Source of the DNA: Clostridia bacterium
GTDB taxonomy: Bacteria > Bacillota > Clostridia > Oscillospirales > Butyricicoccaceae
Length of the DNA: 22,493 nucleotides
NCBI GenBank assembly: GCA_017407765.1
Contig: JAFQVZ010000023.1
Location: 1-22,493, forward strand
Direction of reading: 5' to 3'
Of this stretch, positions 15,437 through 22,493 are shown piece by piece. Below the pieces are notes generated by a model. That model made no database searches and was not told the origin of the DNA. It saw only the letters and a list, made by a program, of their open reading frames with translations. The position numbers and the translations under genes were made by a program. Position 1 is the stretch's first letter. Every line of letters begins with the position of its first letter.

Positions 15437-16396
15437 TTATTTCTTAAAGACCTCAAGCATTGTCCAGCCGTCGCGTTCAACACGGCGCTCGGTCACAAAT
15501 CCGCCTTCAATAAAATAATTTTCAACTTCATCGCTTCTCTCGTCGATGATGCCCGACAGGATAAGCTTGCCGCCCTCTGCCAGCCATTCGCTGAAGAACT
15601 CGCGCATAGCCTTAAGAACATCGGCAACGATATTTGCAAGGATGATATCATACTTGCCGCCTTCTGTAACGTGTGCCCTCAGCTTTTTATCCTTTATGAC
15701 GTCGCCGCACACAGCTTCGCACTTCTCAAGGCTGATGCCGTTGATCTCCATATTCTCAAGGGTCGTTCTTACGGCGCCCTCTTCAATATCACAGGAGAGA
15801 ATGCTGCCGCCGCCCAGAAGCATCGCGCAGCATCCAAGAATACCGCTTCCGCAGCCCATATCAAGGATGCGCTTGTCTGCGCAGTCGATCATATCAAGCT
15901 GCTCCATGCAGAGGCGTGTTGTTGCATGAGAGCCTGTGCCGAAGCTGGACGCAGGGTCCATTACGAGAACCGTGCGGCCCTCGTCATCATCAATGGTCTC
16001 CCAGGAAGGACGGACATAGAGCCTCTCACCGACCTTGAAGGGCTTGTAATACTGCTTCCAGTTGTTCTCCCAGTCGCTGCTCTGAACATCTTCGCGCTCC
16101 CAGGTATATTCGCAGCCGTCATAGCTGTTGAGCTCATCAAAAACAGCCTTGGCGCTTGCCATAGAGATAAGGCCGTCTTCATCATTGCCAAAATAGAAGG
16201 TTACCGAGGGATCTCTCTCGGGGTTGTCATAAAGACCTTCCTCGATATAGTCCCAGCGGCTGTTCTTATCATTTACAAAATCGTCGATGACAACGGGATC
16301 ATCGATCTCAAAGCCCGAAACGATGTCGGAAAGCCTGTCGCAAAGAACATCGACATCGCCGTTTTTTACTGTGATCTTTATTTTAATATAATCCAT
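15437..16396 (-). CDS. prmA: Ribosomal protein L11 methyltransferase
   Basis: Methylates lysine residues and the N-terminus of ribosomal protein L11 with SAM. It has 319 residues, slightly longer than the E. coli enzyme. A substrate-recognition domain (1-100) is followed by the family linker DWENNWKQYYKPFKVGERL (109-126) and the Rossmann methyltransferase domain with DPASSFGTGSHATT (147-160), motif I DMGCGSGILG (179-188) and NIVADV (255-260). The usual linker reads DPGMAFGTGTH, so this copy is slightly divergent. AAGGAG lies 10 nt before the ATG. It is the first gene of a prmA-rsmE-membrane protein cluster, adjacent to rsmE as in many Firmicutes. Confidence 0.96.
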   Translation of the reverse strand: MDYIKIKITVKNGDVDVLCDRLSDIVSGFEIDDPVVIDDFVNDKNSRWDYIEEGLYDNPERDPSVTFYFGNDEDGLISMASAKAVFDELNSYDGCEYTWEREDVQSSDWENNWKQYYKPFKVGERLYVRPSWETIDDDEGRTVLVMDPASSFGTGSHATTRLCMEQLDMIDCADKRILDMGCGSGILGCCAMLLGGGSILSCDIEEGAVRTTLENMEINGISLEKCEAVCGDVIKDKKLRAHVTEGGKYDIILANIVADVLKAMREFFSEWLAEGGKLILSGIIDERSDEVENYFIEGGFVTERRVERDGWTMLEVFKK

Positions 16397-16421
16397 TAAT
16401 TATCAGCTCCTTAACATTATA

Positions 16422-16450
16422 AGTATACACAAAAGGGCGAGAATTGTAAA
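16422..16450 (-). promoter_or_regulatory. Promoter for prmA
   Basis: On the minus strand TTTACA (16445-16450), 17 bp, then TATACT (16422-16427). The -35 box sits inside the short inverted repeat TTGT-N5-ACAA (16444-16456). Confidence 0.7.
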
Positions 16451-16461
16451 CGACAATATTT

Positions 16462-16472
16462 CCACATTGTGG
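16462..16472. promoter_or_regulatory. Short palindrome in the prmA/marR divergent region
   Basis: CCACATTGTGG is an 11-bp palindrome with 5-bp arms and one central base, just upstream of the prmA -35 box. It could be an activator or repressor site, but may also be chance. Confidence 0.35.
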
Positions 16473-16502
16473 TGAACGGCTATTTTTTACCCGGTCCCCG
16501 CC

Positions 16503-16531
16503 TTGCATATTGCCAATCCCCGTGATATACT
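16503..16531 (+). promoter_or_regulatory. Promoter for the marR-degV operon
   Basis: TTGCAT (16503-16508), 17 bp, then TATACT (16526-16531) with a TG-A extended -10. The start near 16538 gives a leader of about 65 nt. Confidence 0.72.
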
Positions 16532-16549
16532 TTATTTATCTAATAATTA

Positions 16550-16579
16550 AGTATGCATTCATAAATCATACGGCATACT
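16550..16579. promoter_or_regulatory. Inverted repeat in the marR leader (candidate autoregulatory site)
   Basis: AGTATGC (16550-16556) and GCATACT (16573-16579) are perfect 7-bp arms 16 bp apart, with an additional internal CATAC. It lies just downstream of the predicted start and 24 bp before the ATG, where MarR proteins often repress themselves. Confidence 0.5.
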
Positions 16580-16603
16580 ATAACATAAAAACAGGAGAAT
16601 ATC

Positions 16604-17041
16604 ATGGATTTTAAAGAATTGCTGAAAGATTTCATGATCGACTTTCCCACTCGTCTGGCCAAGTTCGAACAATCGGCTCTCACAGCCGGTCTCGAGCTGG
16701 AAAAGGGCATCTCGATTTCCGAGATCCATATAATAAGCAAGATAGGACCGGATGGCAGCAAGAAGATGAATCAGATCGCCCGCCAGCTGGGCGTAACTCA
16801 GCCTACTCTGACAGCTGCCTGCGACAAGCTGGAAGCCAAAGGGCTCATTATTCGTCATCGAGACCCCGAGGATAAGCGCGTTGTCAATGTCCAGCTCACA
16901 TCTGAAGGCCTTATCGCCTACAGCTTCCATCAGGCCATGATGGATGATCTTGCCGAAAGATTTATTGATGGGATGAGTGAAGAAGATATGAACAAGCTTT
17001 CCCAGAAGATCAATCAGATATATAATTACCTCAGCATCTAA
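16604..17041 (+). CDS. MarR-family transcriptional regulator
   Basis: A 145-residue winged-helix DNA-binding protein, likely a dimer. The helix-turn-helix spans about 50-80 (MNQIARQLGVTQPTLTAACDKL), followed by the beta-wing RDPEDKRVVNVQLT with the conserved Asp and Arg. Flanking N- and C-terminal helices form the dimer interface. AGGAG lies 7 nt before the ATG. It is in an operon with a DegV protein 19 nt downstream. DegV proteins bind fatty acids, and some MarR proteins (FabT) control lipid synthesis, so a lipid-responsive role is an inference. Its ligand is unknown. Confidence 0.9.
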   Translation: MDFKELLKDFMIDFPTRLAKFEQSALTAGLELEKGISISEIHIISKIGPDGSKKMNQIARQLGVTQPTLTAACDKLEAKGLIIRHRDPEDKRVVNVQLTSEGLIAYSFHQAMMDDLAERFIDGMSEEDMNKLSQKINQIYNYLSI

Positions 17042-17060
17042 GCACCCAAAGGAGAACATT

Positions 17061-17906
17061 ATGGCATTCAAAATTATCGTCGACAGCTGCTGTGATGCCC
17101 GAAGCGTCACAAGCGCCAACATCCCTGTCACCCACGCCCCTCTTCGCATCAACATTGACGGCAAGAGCTACGACGATGACGGCAGCCTCAATACAGTATG
17201 GCTCATCTCGGCCATGCGCGGCTCTAAAAATCAGCCTACCACCTCGTGCCCTTCCCCTGCAGAATATGCAGAGGCCATGAGCGGAGATGACGACTGTTTC
17301 GTCGTTACACTTTCTGCCAACCTTTCCGGTTCTTATCAGGCCGCCGTTGCAGGCGCCGAACTTAAGACCGGCAGCGGACGCCTTCACATTTTCAATTCCC
17401 GCAGCGCCAGCGCCGGCGAAGCCCGCATAGCCGAAGAGATCGCCTACCGGGTGAGCCTGGGCCATGACTTTGACCAGATCGTTGAAGGCGTGGAAAAATA
17501 TCTCAGAAGTATGCGAACCTTCTTCGTTCTCGAAAACCTTGATTATCTTATCAAGGCCGGTAGGATCGGCAAGTTTTCGGGCCAGTTGGCCACCATCATG
17601 CAGATCAGGCCCATCATGGGCGAAGACGGCGAGGGAAACATCATTCCTCTCGCCAAGATCCGCGGAACAAAGAACGCCCTTAACAAAATGATCGACCTGA
17701 TCGCCGAGCAGGATCAGAAGATGAGAAGCGAAGGCAGGCCTCAAAAGCCCCTTGTCATCTCCCACTGCAACTGCCCCGAGCGCGCTATTGAGGTCAAAAA
17801 GGCTATTATGCAGAAATGTCCTCTGATAACCGATATCACTATCCATCCCACCGGCGGACTCAGCACATTTTATGCTTTTGACGGCGGCATAGTTGTTGCT
17901 TACTGA
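17061..17906 (+). CDS. DegV family protein (fatty-acid-binding)
   Basis: A 281-residue member of the DegV/FakB fold. Family members bind a fatty acid and, as FakB, present it to the kinase FakA. Signatures are IIVDSCCDA (5-13), the QPTTSCPSPAEY loop, LSANLSGSYQAA, FNSRSASAGEA and NLDYLIKAGRIGK. The C-terminus reads HPTGGLSTFYAFDGG instead of the common HTGPG turn, suggesting a distinct subgroup. AAAGGAG lies upstream of the ATG. It is translated right after the MarR gene. No fakA-like kinase is in the window. Confidence 0.9.
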   Translation: MAFKIIVDSCCDARSVTSANIPVTHAPLRINIDGKSYDDDGSLNTVWLISAMRGSKNQPTTSCPSPAEYAEAMSGDDDCFVVTLSANLSGSYQAAVAGAELKTGSGRLHIFNSRSASAGEARIAEEIAYRVSLGHDFDQIVEGVEKYLRSMRTFFVLENLDYLIKAGRIGKFSGQLATIMQIRPIMGEDGEGNIIPLAKIRGTKNALNKMIDLIAEQDQKMRSEGRPQKPLVISHCNCPERAIEVKKAIMQKCPLITDITIHPTGGLSTFYAFDGGIVVAY

Positions 17907-17915
17907 TAAAATCAC

Positions 17916-17944
17916 TTTACGAAACCCGCCTTCTGGGTTATACT
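17916..17944 (+). promoter_or_regulatory. Promoter for ltaE, with a short spacer repeat
   Basis: TTTACG (17916-17921), 17 bp, then TATACT (17939-17944). The spacer is largely the inverted repeat AACCC-N7-GGGTT (17923-17939). No T-run follows, so the repeat is not a terminator for degV. Confidence 0.6.
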
Positions 17945-17984
17945 GATAACAGCAATATTTTCTTACAAAGGAGCTGTTCATAAA

Positions 17985-19019
17985 ATGATCCGTTTTAACT
18001 GCGACTATAACGAAGGCGCACATCCCCGTATCCTCCAGCGCCTTATCGACACTAATTTCGAGCAGACTGCCGGCTATGGCGAAGACCCTCACTGCGACCG
18101 TGCACGTGAGCTTATCCTCAAGGAATGCGGAAACCCCAATGCCGATGTCTATTTCCTCGTTGGCGGCACCCAGGTAAACCTGACCGTTATTGCAGCCTCC
18201 CTCCGCCCCTATCAGGGCGCGCTGACAGCCGAATCGGGCCATATCAATGTCCATGAAAGCGGCGCCATCGAAGCAACCGGCCACAAGGTCCTCGCACTCC
18301 CCTCCTCCGACGGCAAGATCACAGCTGAGCAGGTAGAAAATGCATGGCACGCACATTTTGACGACGAGACCGCTATACACATGGTCCAGCCCAAGATGGT
18401 ATATATCTCTCACCCCACCGAGATCGGTACACTCTATACAAAGGCCGAGCTGACCGCTCTCAGCGAAGTCTGCCGCAAGCGCGGCCTCTATCTCTACATG
18501 GACGGTGCCCGCATGGGTTACGGCCTGACCGCTCCCGGCAACGATCTCTCGCTTGCAGACATCGCAAACCTCTGTGATGCTTTCTATATCGGCGGCACAA
18601 AGGTCGGCGCTCTGTTCGGCGAAGCTCTTGTCATCGTCAACGACCAGCTCAAGCCCGATTTCTCCTACATGATCAAGCAGCGCGGCGGCCTGCTGGCCAA
18701 GGGACGCCTGCTGGGCATCCAGTTCGAGACTCTGTTTGAAGACGGCCTCTATTACGAGCTGGGCGCACACGCAAATAAGGCAGCCACCATTATCCGCGAA
18801 GCCTGCGAGAAGAAGGGCATCCGCTTCTTCTGCGATTCGCCCACCAATCAGCAGTTCCCCATCCTGCCCAACGATATGCTCAAGGCTTTTGCCGAGAAGT
18901 ATGCCTATGCAACATGGGGCAAGGTGGATGAAGACCACACAGCTGTCCGTTTCTGCACCAGCTGGTGCACCAAGCTCGAAGATGCCGAAGCCCTGGCAAA
19001 GGACATCCTTGAGTTCTGA
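17985..19019 (+). CDS. ltaE: Low-specificity threonine aldolase (PLP fold type I)
   Basis: Cleaves threonine or allo-threonine to glycine and acetaldehyde with PLP. A 344-residue protein of the beta-eliminating lyase family. It shows YGEDPHCDRAREL, a glycine-rich FLVGGTQVN, AESGHINVHESGA (His stacking on PLP), MDGARMGYGL with the PLP-contacting Asp, and IGGTKVGALFGEA with Schiff-base Lys206. Length and motifs are normal. AAAGGAG lies upstream of the ATG. The gene has its own promoter and terminator. Its codons end in C unusually often, which would fit high expression, but I have not measured this. A related tyrosine phenol-lyase-like or alanine-racemase-like activity is less likely. Confidence 0.92.
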   Translation: MIRFNCDYNEGAHPRILQRLIDTNFEQTAGYGEDPHCDRARELILKECGNPNADVYFLVGGTQVNLTVIAASLRPYQGALTAESGHINVHESGAIEATGHKVLALPSSDGKITAEQVENAWHAHFDDETAIHMVQPKMVYISHPTEIGTLYTKAELTALSEVCRKRGLYLYMDGARMGYGLTAPGNDLSLADIANLCDAFYIGGTKVGALFGEALVIVNDQLKPDFSYMIKQRGGLLAKGRLLGIQFETLFEDGLYYELGAHANKAATIIREACEKKGIRFFCDSPTNQQFPILPNDMLKAFAEKYAYATWGKVDEDHTAVRFCTSWCTKLEDAEALAKDILEF

Positions 19020-19031
19020 TAAAGCTATTTT

Positions 19032-19063
19032 CAAAAGCTCCCTTCGGGGAGCTTTTGTTTTTT
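19032..19063 (+). terminator. Rho-independent terminator after ltaE
   Basis: An 11-bp stem, CAAAAGCTCCC (19032-19042) with GGGAGCTTTTG (19047-19057), a TTCG loop and six T. Confidence 0.94.
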
Positions 19064-19139
19064 ATCAATTTACTATATAATTGACACAGGAAATACAAAT
19101 CTTCGGGGTATACTATCCTCAAAGAAAGGAGGGACCCTC

Positions 19140-19814
19140 ATGTCATACAGAATACTTATTGCCGAAGACGAGCCGAGGCTGCTCGAGGTAATGTGCGACT
19201 ATTTTATAAGCAAAGGCGATGATCCCGTTCCCGTGTCAAACGGCACAGATGCCCTTGAAAGAGCCGAAAACGAAGCTTTTGATGCCATTCTTCTTGATAT
19301 AATGATGCCCGGACTGGATGGTTTTTCGGTGTGCAGAGCCGTGAGAAAAGAAAACGATGTGCCCATAATCTTTCTGACCGCCCTTTCGGATGAGGACGAC
19401 AAGCTTTATGGATATGAGCTGGGCGCCGACGATTATATCACCAAACCCTTTTCTCTCTCGGTGCTTTATGCAAAGGTGACCGCCCTCATCCGCCGCAGCC
19501 GCGGCAGCATCCGTCAGGACGACCGCCTTGAGGCCGGTGGGATATCCTGCATTCTATCTCAGCGAAGGGTGTTTGCCGGCAAAAAAGAGGTCAGCCTGAC
19601 GCCGAAGGAATACTCCCTTCTCGTCTGCCTTATGCGTAACCGAAACATCGTCATGAGCCGCGAACAGCTGCTGGTGAAATGCTGGGGCTATGACTATGAC
19701 GGCGAGGCTCGTGCCGTAGATACCCATATAAAGCGGCTTCGCGAAAAGCTGGGTGAATATGCTTCCTGCATAAAGACCGTCATAAAGGCAGGTTATGTAC
19801 TGGAGGTGCAGTAA
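19140..19814 (+). CDS. OmpR/PhoB-family response regulator
   Basis: A 224-residue cytoplasmic transcription factor. The receiver domain (about 1-118) has acidic pocket D10/E11, phospho-acceptor Asp53 in LLDIMMPG, switch Thr80 and Lys102 (YITKPF). The C-terminal winged-helix effector domain (about 125-224) contains LTPKEYSLLVCLMRN and the recognition region AVDTHIKRLREKLG. AAGGAGGGA lies just upstream of the ATG. The partner kinase follows directly, with its ATG touching the TAA stop. That kinase is interrupted, so the regulator may be unphosphorylated or act with another kinase. Confidence 0.95.
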   Translation: MSYRILIAEDEPRLLEVMCDYFISKGDDPVPVSNGTDALERAENEAFDAILLDIMMPGLDGFSVCRAVRKENDVPIIFLTALSDEDDKLYGYELGADDYITKPFSLSVLYAKVTALIRRSRGSIRQDDRLEAGGISCILSQRRVFAGKKEVSLTPKEYSLLVCLMRNRNIVMSREQLLVKCWGYDYDGEARAVDTHIKRLREKLGEYASCIKTVIKAGYVLEVQ

Positions 19815-20300
19815 ATGAAAAAGTTCAATATCAGAATTGGCGCTGTGCCTCTGTTTTCACTTATTATTATCGCCGCTATGCTTATCACATGGTGTGTTTC
19901 GATGTACTGTATTACCAACGCCCTCGCCCACAGCTATTACGAACTCATGCTGGATGACATCCAGAATTATGGCAATAATTTCGGAAGCATGCTTCAGATG
20001 CGCTTTAACCGCGATACATATGAAAAATATCCGGGATATCTCGACTTTGAGATGCTCGACCGCATAATGGCAGCAAACTTCTCCTCTTCCGGCATCAAGA
20101 CCTACAGTTTTTCCACTGTACTGGACTTTCGCGGATTTGACTATCAGCGCGCCGTCTATTTTGGCGACAAAGAGGGCAATATTCTCCACACCTCGGGCAA
20201 TTTCGCCGCTTTCCGTTATCTGACCGAGGAGCAGTGGCTCGCCTGTGCCGACGAATCGGAAGCCGATGCCTACGCATATATGGATCTCACCTATGAGTAG
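19815..20300 (+). CDS. N-terminal fragment of the interrupted histidine kinase
   Basis: The 161 residues before the TAG: a basic N-terminus, TM1 and the first part of the extracytoplasmic sensor. On its own it has no kinase domain and would be a membrane-anchored stub. It starts one base after the regulator stop codon, in the overlapping TAAATG arrangement. Confidence 0.6.
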   Translation: MKKFNIRIGAVPLFSLIIIAAMLITWCVSMYCITNALAHSYYELMLDDIQNYGNNFGSMLQMRFNRDTYEKYPGYLDFEMLDRIMAANFSSSGIKTYSFSTVLDFRGFDYQRAVYFGDKEGNILHTSGNFAAFRYLTEEQWLACADESEADAYAYMDLTYE

Positions 20301-20357
20301 GCCAGGACCCTTGCCACTGCCGATGGAAACGCCGATGTTATAAGAGTCACAGGTGTT

Positions 20358-21809
20358 ATGGACGGGCAGAAAATGACGCCTTATAAACTCGACTATCTCA
20401 CTCATCAGGACAAGTGGAATGCCCTTGATAAAGTTGAACCCGACTATGAGATAGAGCATGAAGACGGCACCACTGAAAAAGGCTATACCACCTACACCTA
20501 CAGCGGCCTTGATGCCCTCGGCCTTTACGATTGGAAAAATCTCTTTGACAACACCAATGAGGCCGATGACCTTGAGTTTGTCACCCTCTACGGTGTTTAT
20601 TGCAGCTTCAGCTATTACGACTATGGCGATGCTGTTACCGATGTAAACGGCAATGAACATGAAAATCTCCTTGCTATGCTGATGTCAGGCGCCAAGCAGT
20701 ATGATCTCGAATACAACTACACCGTTTCTGACAAACGCACCCTTGAGGAGATCATCGTATTCAAAACGGAGTCTTACGGCTATGAAAACGAAGATTACGG
20801 CTATGTTGACACGCCTCTGTTTGGTTCGGTTGTGGCTACACGCTGTTCACCGCTGAATGAAGCCATGAAATCTCTCAAAAAGGTGTATATCGGTACATTT
20901 GCCTTCGCCGCGCTTCTTTCGCTCCTGCTGATAAAGGCTGTCAGAAGCTGGCTCAACTCTCCAGTAAAACGCATCATCCGCGAGTCGGATGGCTGGAATG
21001 CCATTCACTGGAACAGCGCCGATGCCTCTTTCATAAAAGAGAATCATCAGCTTTATGAAACCTACCGAAGCGCTCTCGACACCATGAACAGCCAGCGCGC
21101 CGAGATAAACCGCCTTAACCGTGCCCTTGAATATTCGCAGAAGGCCGAGCAGGAACGCAGAAGGCTGACCGGCGACGTTGCCCACGAACTCAAGACTCCC
21201 CTTGCCGTCATCCACAGCTATGCCGAGGGCCTTCAGGAGCATATTGCCGACGAAAAGCGTGATAAATACCTCGAAGTTATCCTCTCTGAGACCGAACGTA
21301 TGGATGCCCTTGTGCTGCAGCAGCTCGACCTTTCCCGCCTTGAGGCAGGACGCATCAAGCTTGCCCGTGATGAGTTTTTACCTGCGCCCCTTATACGCGA
21401 TATTTTCGGACGTTTCGACCTTATTGCCGAAGATAAAGAGCTTGATATCACCTTTGATCTCAACGAACAGCTTATTATAACCGCCGATGAAGGAAGGCTT
21501 TCGCAGGTCATCACAAACCTTGCTTCCAACGCCGTCAAATACACACCTCACGGCGGAAAGATAAAGGCAGAACTGAAGGCCGGACAGTCGATGTTCACTG
21601 TGTCGGTATATAACGACAGTCCTCCCCTTTCTTCTGAGGCCCTTGAGCATGTATGGGATCCCTTCTACCGTGCCGACAAGTCGCGCAGTACAAAAGGCAC
21701 CGGCCTGGGCCTTGCCATCTCCAAGCAGATAGTCGAGCTTCACGGCGGCACCTGCAGGGTCTATAACACAAAAAGCGGTGTTGTTTTCAGCTTCACCATC
21801 CCCTATTAA
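20358..21809 (+). CDS. C-terminal fragment of the interrupted histidine kinase
   Basis: The first ATG after the TAG gives 483 residues: the rest of the sensor, TM2, the dimerisation/His box and the ATPase domain. Upstream there is only a weak AGGTG close to the ATG, so reinitiation is uncertain. Lacking TM1, it could not place its sensor part outside the membrane in the normal way, although the kinase core is complete. Confidence 0.6.
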   Translation: MDGQKMTPYKLDYLTHQDKWNALDKVEPDYEIEHEDGTTEKGYTTYTYSGLDALGLYDWKNLFDNTNEADDLEFVTLYGVYCSFSYYDYGDAVTDVNGNEHENLLAMLMSGAKQYDLEYNYTVSDKRTLEEIIVFKTESYGYENEDYGYVDTPLFGSVVATRCSPLNEAMKSLKKVYIGTFAFAALLSLLLIKAVRSWLNSPVKRIIRESDGWNAIHWNSADASFIKENHQLYETYRSALDTMNSQRAEINRLNRALEYSQKAEQERRRLTGDVAHELKTPLAVIHSYAEGLQEHIADEKRDKYLEVILSETERMDALVLQQLDLSRLEAGRIKLARDEFLPAPLIRDIFGRFDLIAEDKELDITFDLNEQLIITADEGRLSQVITNLASNAVKYTPHGGKIKAELKAGQSMFTVSVYNDSPPLSSEALEHVWDPFYRADKSRSTKGTGLGLAISKQIVELHGGTCRVYNTKSGVVFSFTIPY

Positions 21810-21815
21810 ATATCA

Positions 21816-21848
21816 AAAGACCACCCTAATGGGTGGTCTTTCTGTTTT
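21816..21848. terminator. Bidirectional terminator between convergent genes
   Basis: A perfect 11-bp stem, AAAGACCACCC (21816-21826) with GGGTGGTCTTT (21831-21841), and loop TAAT, with T-rich flanks on both strands. It ends the kinase gene and the opposing membrane-protein gene. Confidence 0.9.
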
Positions 21849-22467
21849 ATCTGTATGTTATGATCTTAAAAAGCTTATAGGGCACCATGATATACAGCAG
21901 ATAACCCAGCAGGTATCCGTGCCCGCCAAAAAGCCCATAGAGGAAACCTCCGGCTCCCTCAATATGCCAGCTCGGAGGGAGAATTGTCAGAAGTGCTCCT
22001 GCAAACGGGAAAAACATTACTACTGCCAACAGCAGCTTCAAATCAAGAAGATCAACATATCGGTTGTGATATCCGATCACAAAGCACATAAGCGGCAGCA
22101 GAAACACCATAATATGCCACGCAATATTATATACTATGCCGCTTATGGGGAGCTTGTCCAGAAGAAAGCTGCATACGCATCCGATCGGCGCGAAAAAGGC
22201 TTTCACTCCAAACACCATAAAAACTACGCTCGGCAATGTTATCATGGCAAGCGACGGCATAAAGGGCAGCTTCTGCCTTATGGCGTTGTCGCCCAGCTTG
22301 TGCCACAGATATATTACGACAAAAGACATAGCCATAGGGGCAGTCTTTTCCACAAAATCCAGTACGTTTATCCCGCTTCTTGCAATTAGCCAAACAAGAA
22401 TGATACTCAGCAGCAGCGGGACCATGCCCCATATTCCAAGAAGTATGATCCTTGTGCGTTTATCCAT
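21847..22467 (-). CDS. Hypothetical integral membrane protein
   Basis: A 206-residue protein that I do not recognise. It has about six hydrophobic segments and short basic loops (MDKRTR at the start, IRQK, YHNRY). A Gly-rich stretch (EGAGGFLYGLFGGHGYLLGYLLY) lies near the C-terminus. It has no catalytic motif. AAAGGAG lies about 10 nt before the ATG. Its upstream region falls outside the window, so its operon is unknown. Confidence 0.75.
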   Translation of the reverse strand: MDKRTRIILLGIWGMVPLLLSIILVWLIARSGINVLDFVEKTAPMAMSFVVIYLWHKLGDNAIRQKLPFMPSLAMITLPSVVFMVFGVKAFFAPIGCVCSFLLDKLPISGIVYNIAWHIMVFLLPLMCFVIGYHNRYVDLLDLKLLLAVVMFFPFAGALLTILPPSWHIEGAGGFLYGLFGGHGYLLGYLLYIMVPYKLFKIITYR

Positions 22468-22493
22468 GTTTCTTACACTCCTTTGAAGGTCAG

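Larger units (their letters stand above)
19815..21809 (+). pseudogene. Sensor histidine kinase interrupted by in-frame TAG
   Basis: One continuous reading frame of 664 codons broken only by TAG at codon 162 (20298-20300). TM1 lies at about residues 10-34 and TM2 at about 357-376, flanking an unusually large extracytoplasmic sensor of about 320 residues rich in Tyr, Asp and Glu. A linker of about 80 residues without an obvious HAMP follows. The kinase core has His457 (VAHELKTPL), NLASNAVKYTP, DPFYRADKSR and GTGLGLAIS. Both sides of the TAG read like sensor domain with no shift in frame, so the ancestral codon may have been CAG (Gln). TAG is a working stop at 12402 in this same window, arguing against recoding. 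Possible reasons are a recent nonsense mutation, a sequencing error, or suppression or readthrough. Confidence 0.8.

Noticed and set aside
17031..19034. A 667-codon minus-strand open frame across degV and ltaE
   Set aside because: It covers two genuine genes and their promoter with no RBS or motif of its own; a shadow frame.
19081..19114. Promoter for the two-component genes (TTGACA and TATACT)
   Set aside because: The hexamers are good but 22 bp apart, outside the normal range. The operon must have a promoter here, but I cannot assign it.
20298..20300. TAG reassigned as a sense codon in this organism
   Set aside because: The gene at 12402-13733 ends with TAG directly at a tRNA promoter, and all other genes end in TAA or TGA; a genome-wide reassignment is not supported.

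Overview
This window looks like a chromosomal segment from a Gram-positive Clostridia-type bacterium, possibly Oscillospiraceae-like. The evidence is the end of a PRPP synthetase gene followed by pth and mfd (the Bacillus/Clostridium order), a PrsA/parvulin-like lipoprotein, a DegV protein, a secreted transglutaminase with S-layer-homology-like repeats, strong AGGAGG-type ribosome binding sites and compact U-tailed terminators. The lineage is an inference from gene content only. I see no phage, IS element, CRISPR array or integrase. Every gene reads as housekeeping or ordinary accessory chromosome.

Layout. Positions 1-7445 (+): the tail of prs, pth (apparently with an AUU start), mfd, an MFS transporter, a parvulin-like lipoprotein and a stand-alone NAD(P)HX epimerase. 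Most units carry their own terminator. Positions 7493-16396 (-): a PEPCK-like protein of unknown function, guaB, an OGG1-type 8-oxoguanine glycosylase, tRNA-Glu and tRNA-Met, a secreted transglutaminase/SLH-like protein, a polytopic membrane protein, rsmE and prmA. Positions 16604-21809 (+): a MarR regulator with a DegV protein, a threonine aldolase, and an OmpR-type response regulator with a histidine kinase interrupted by an in-frame TAG. Positions 21847-22467 (-): a hypothetical membrane protein.

Themes. Translation and repair genes dominate: pth rescues peptidyl-tRNA, rsmE modifies 16S rRNA, prmA methylates L11, two tRNAs are present, mfd couples repair to transcription, and ogg removes oxidised guanine. 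Promoters can be read well here because many match the sigma-70 consensus with 17-bp spacers. Several of them carry inverted repeats in the spacer or over the hexamers, giving candidate operators for the PEPCK-like gene, guaB, prmA/marR and ltaE.

The points most worth following are: (1) the PEPCK-like protein with an intact P-loop behind an operator-like palindrome; (2) the amber codon in the sensor kinase; (3) the AUU start of pth; (4) the tRNA promoter embedded in the 3' end of a protein gene; and (5) stem mismatches in tRNA-Met. I found no clear evidence of a wholly new multi-gene system.
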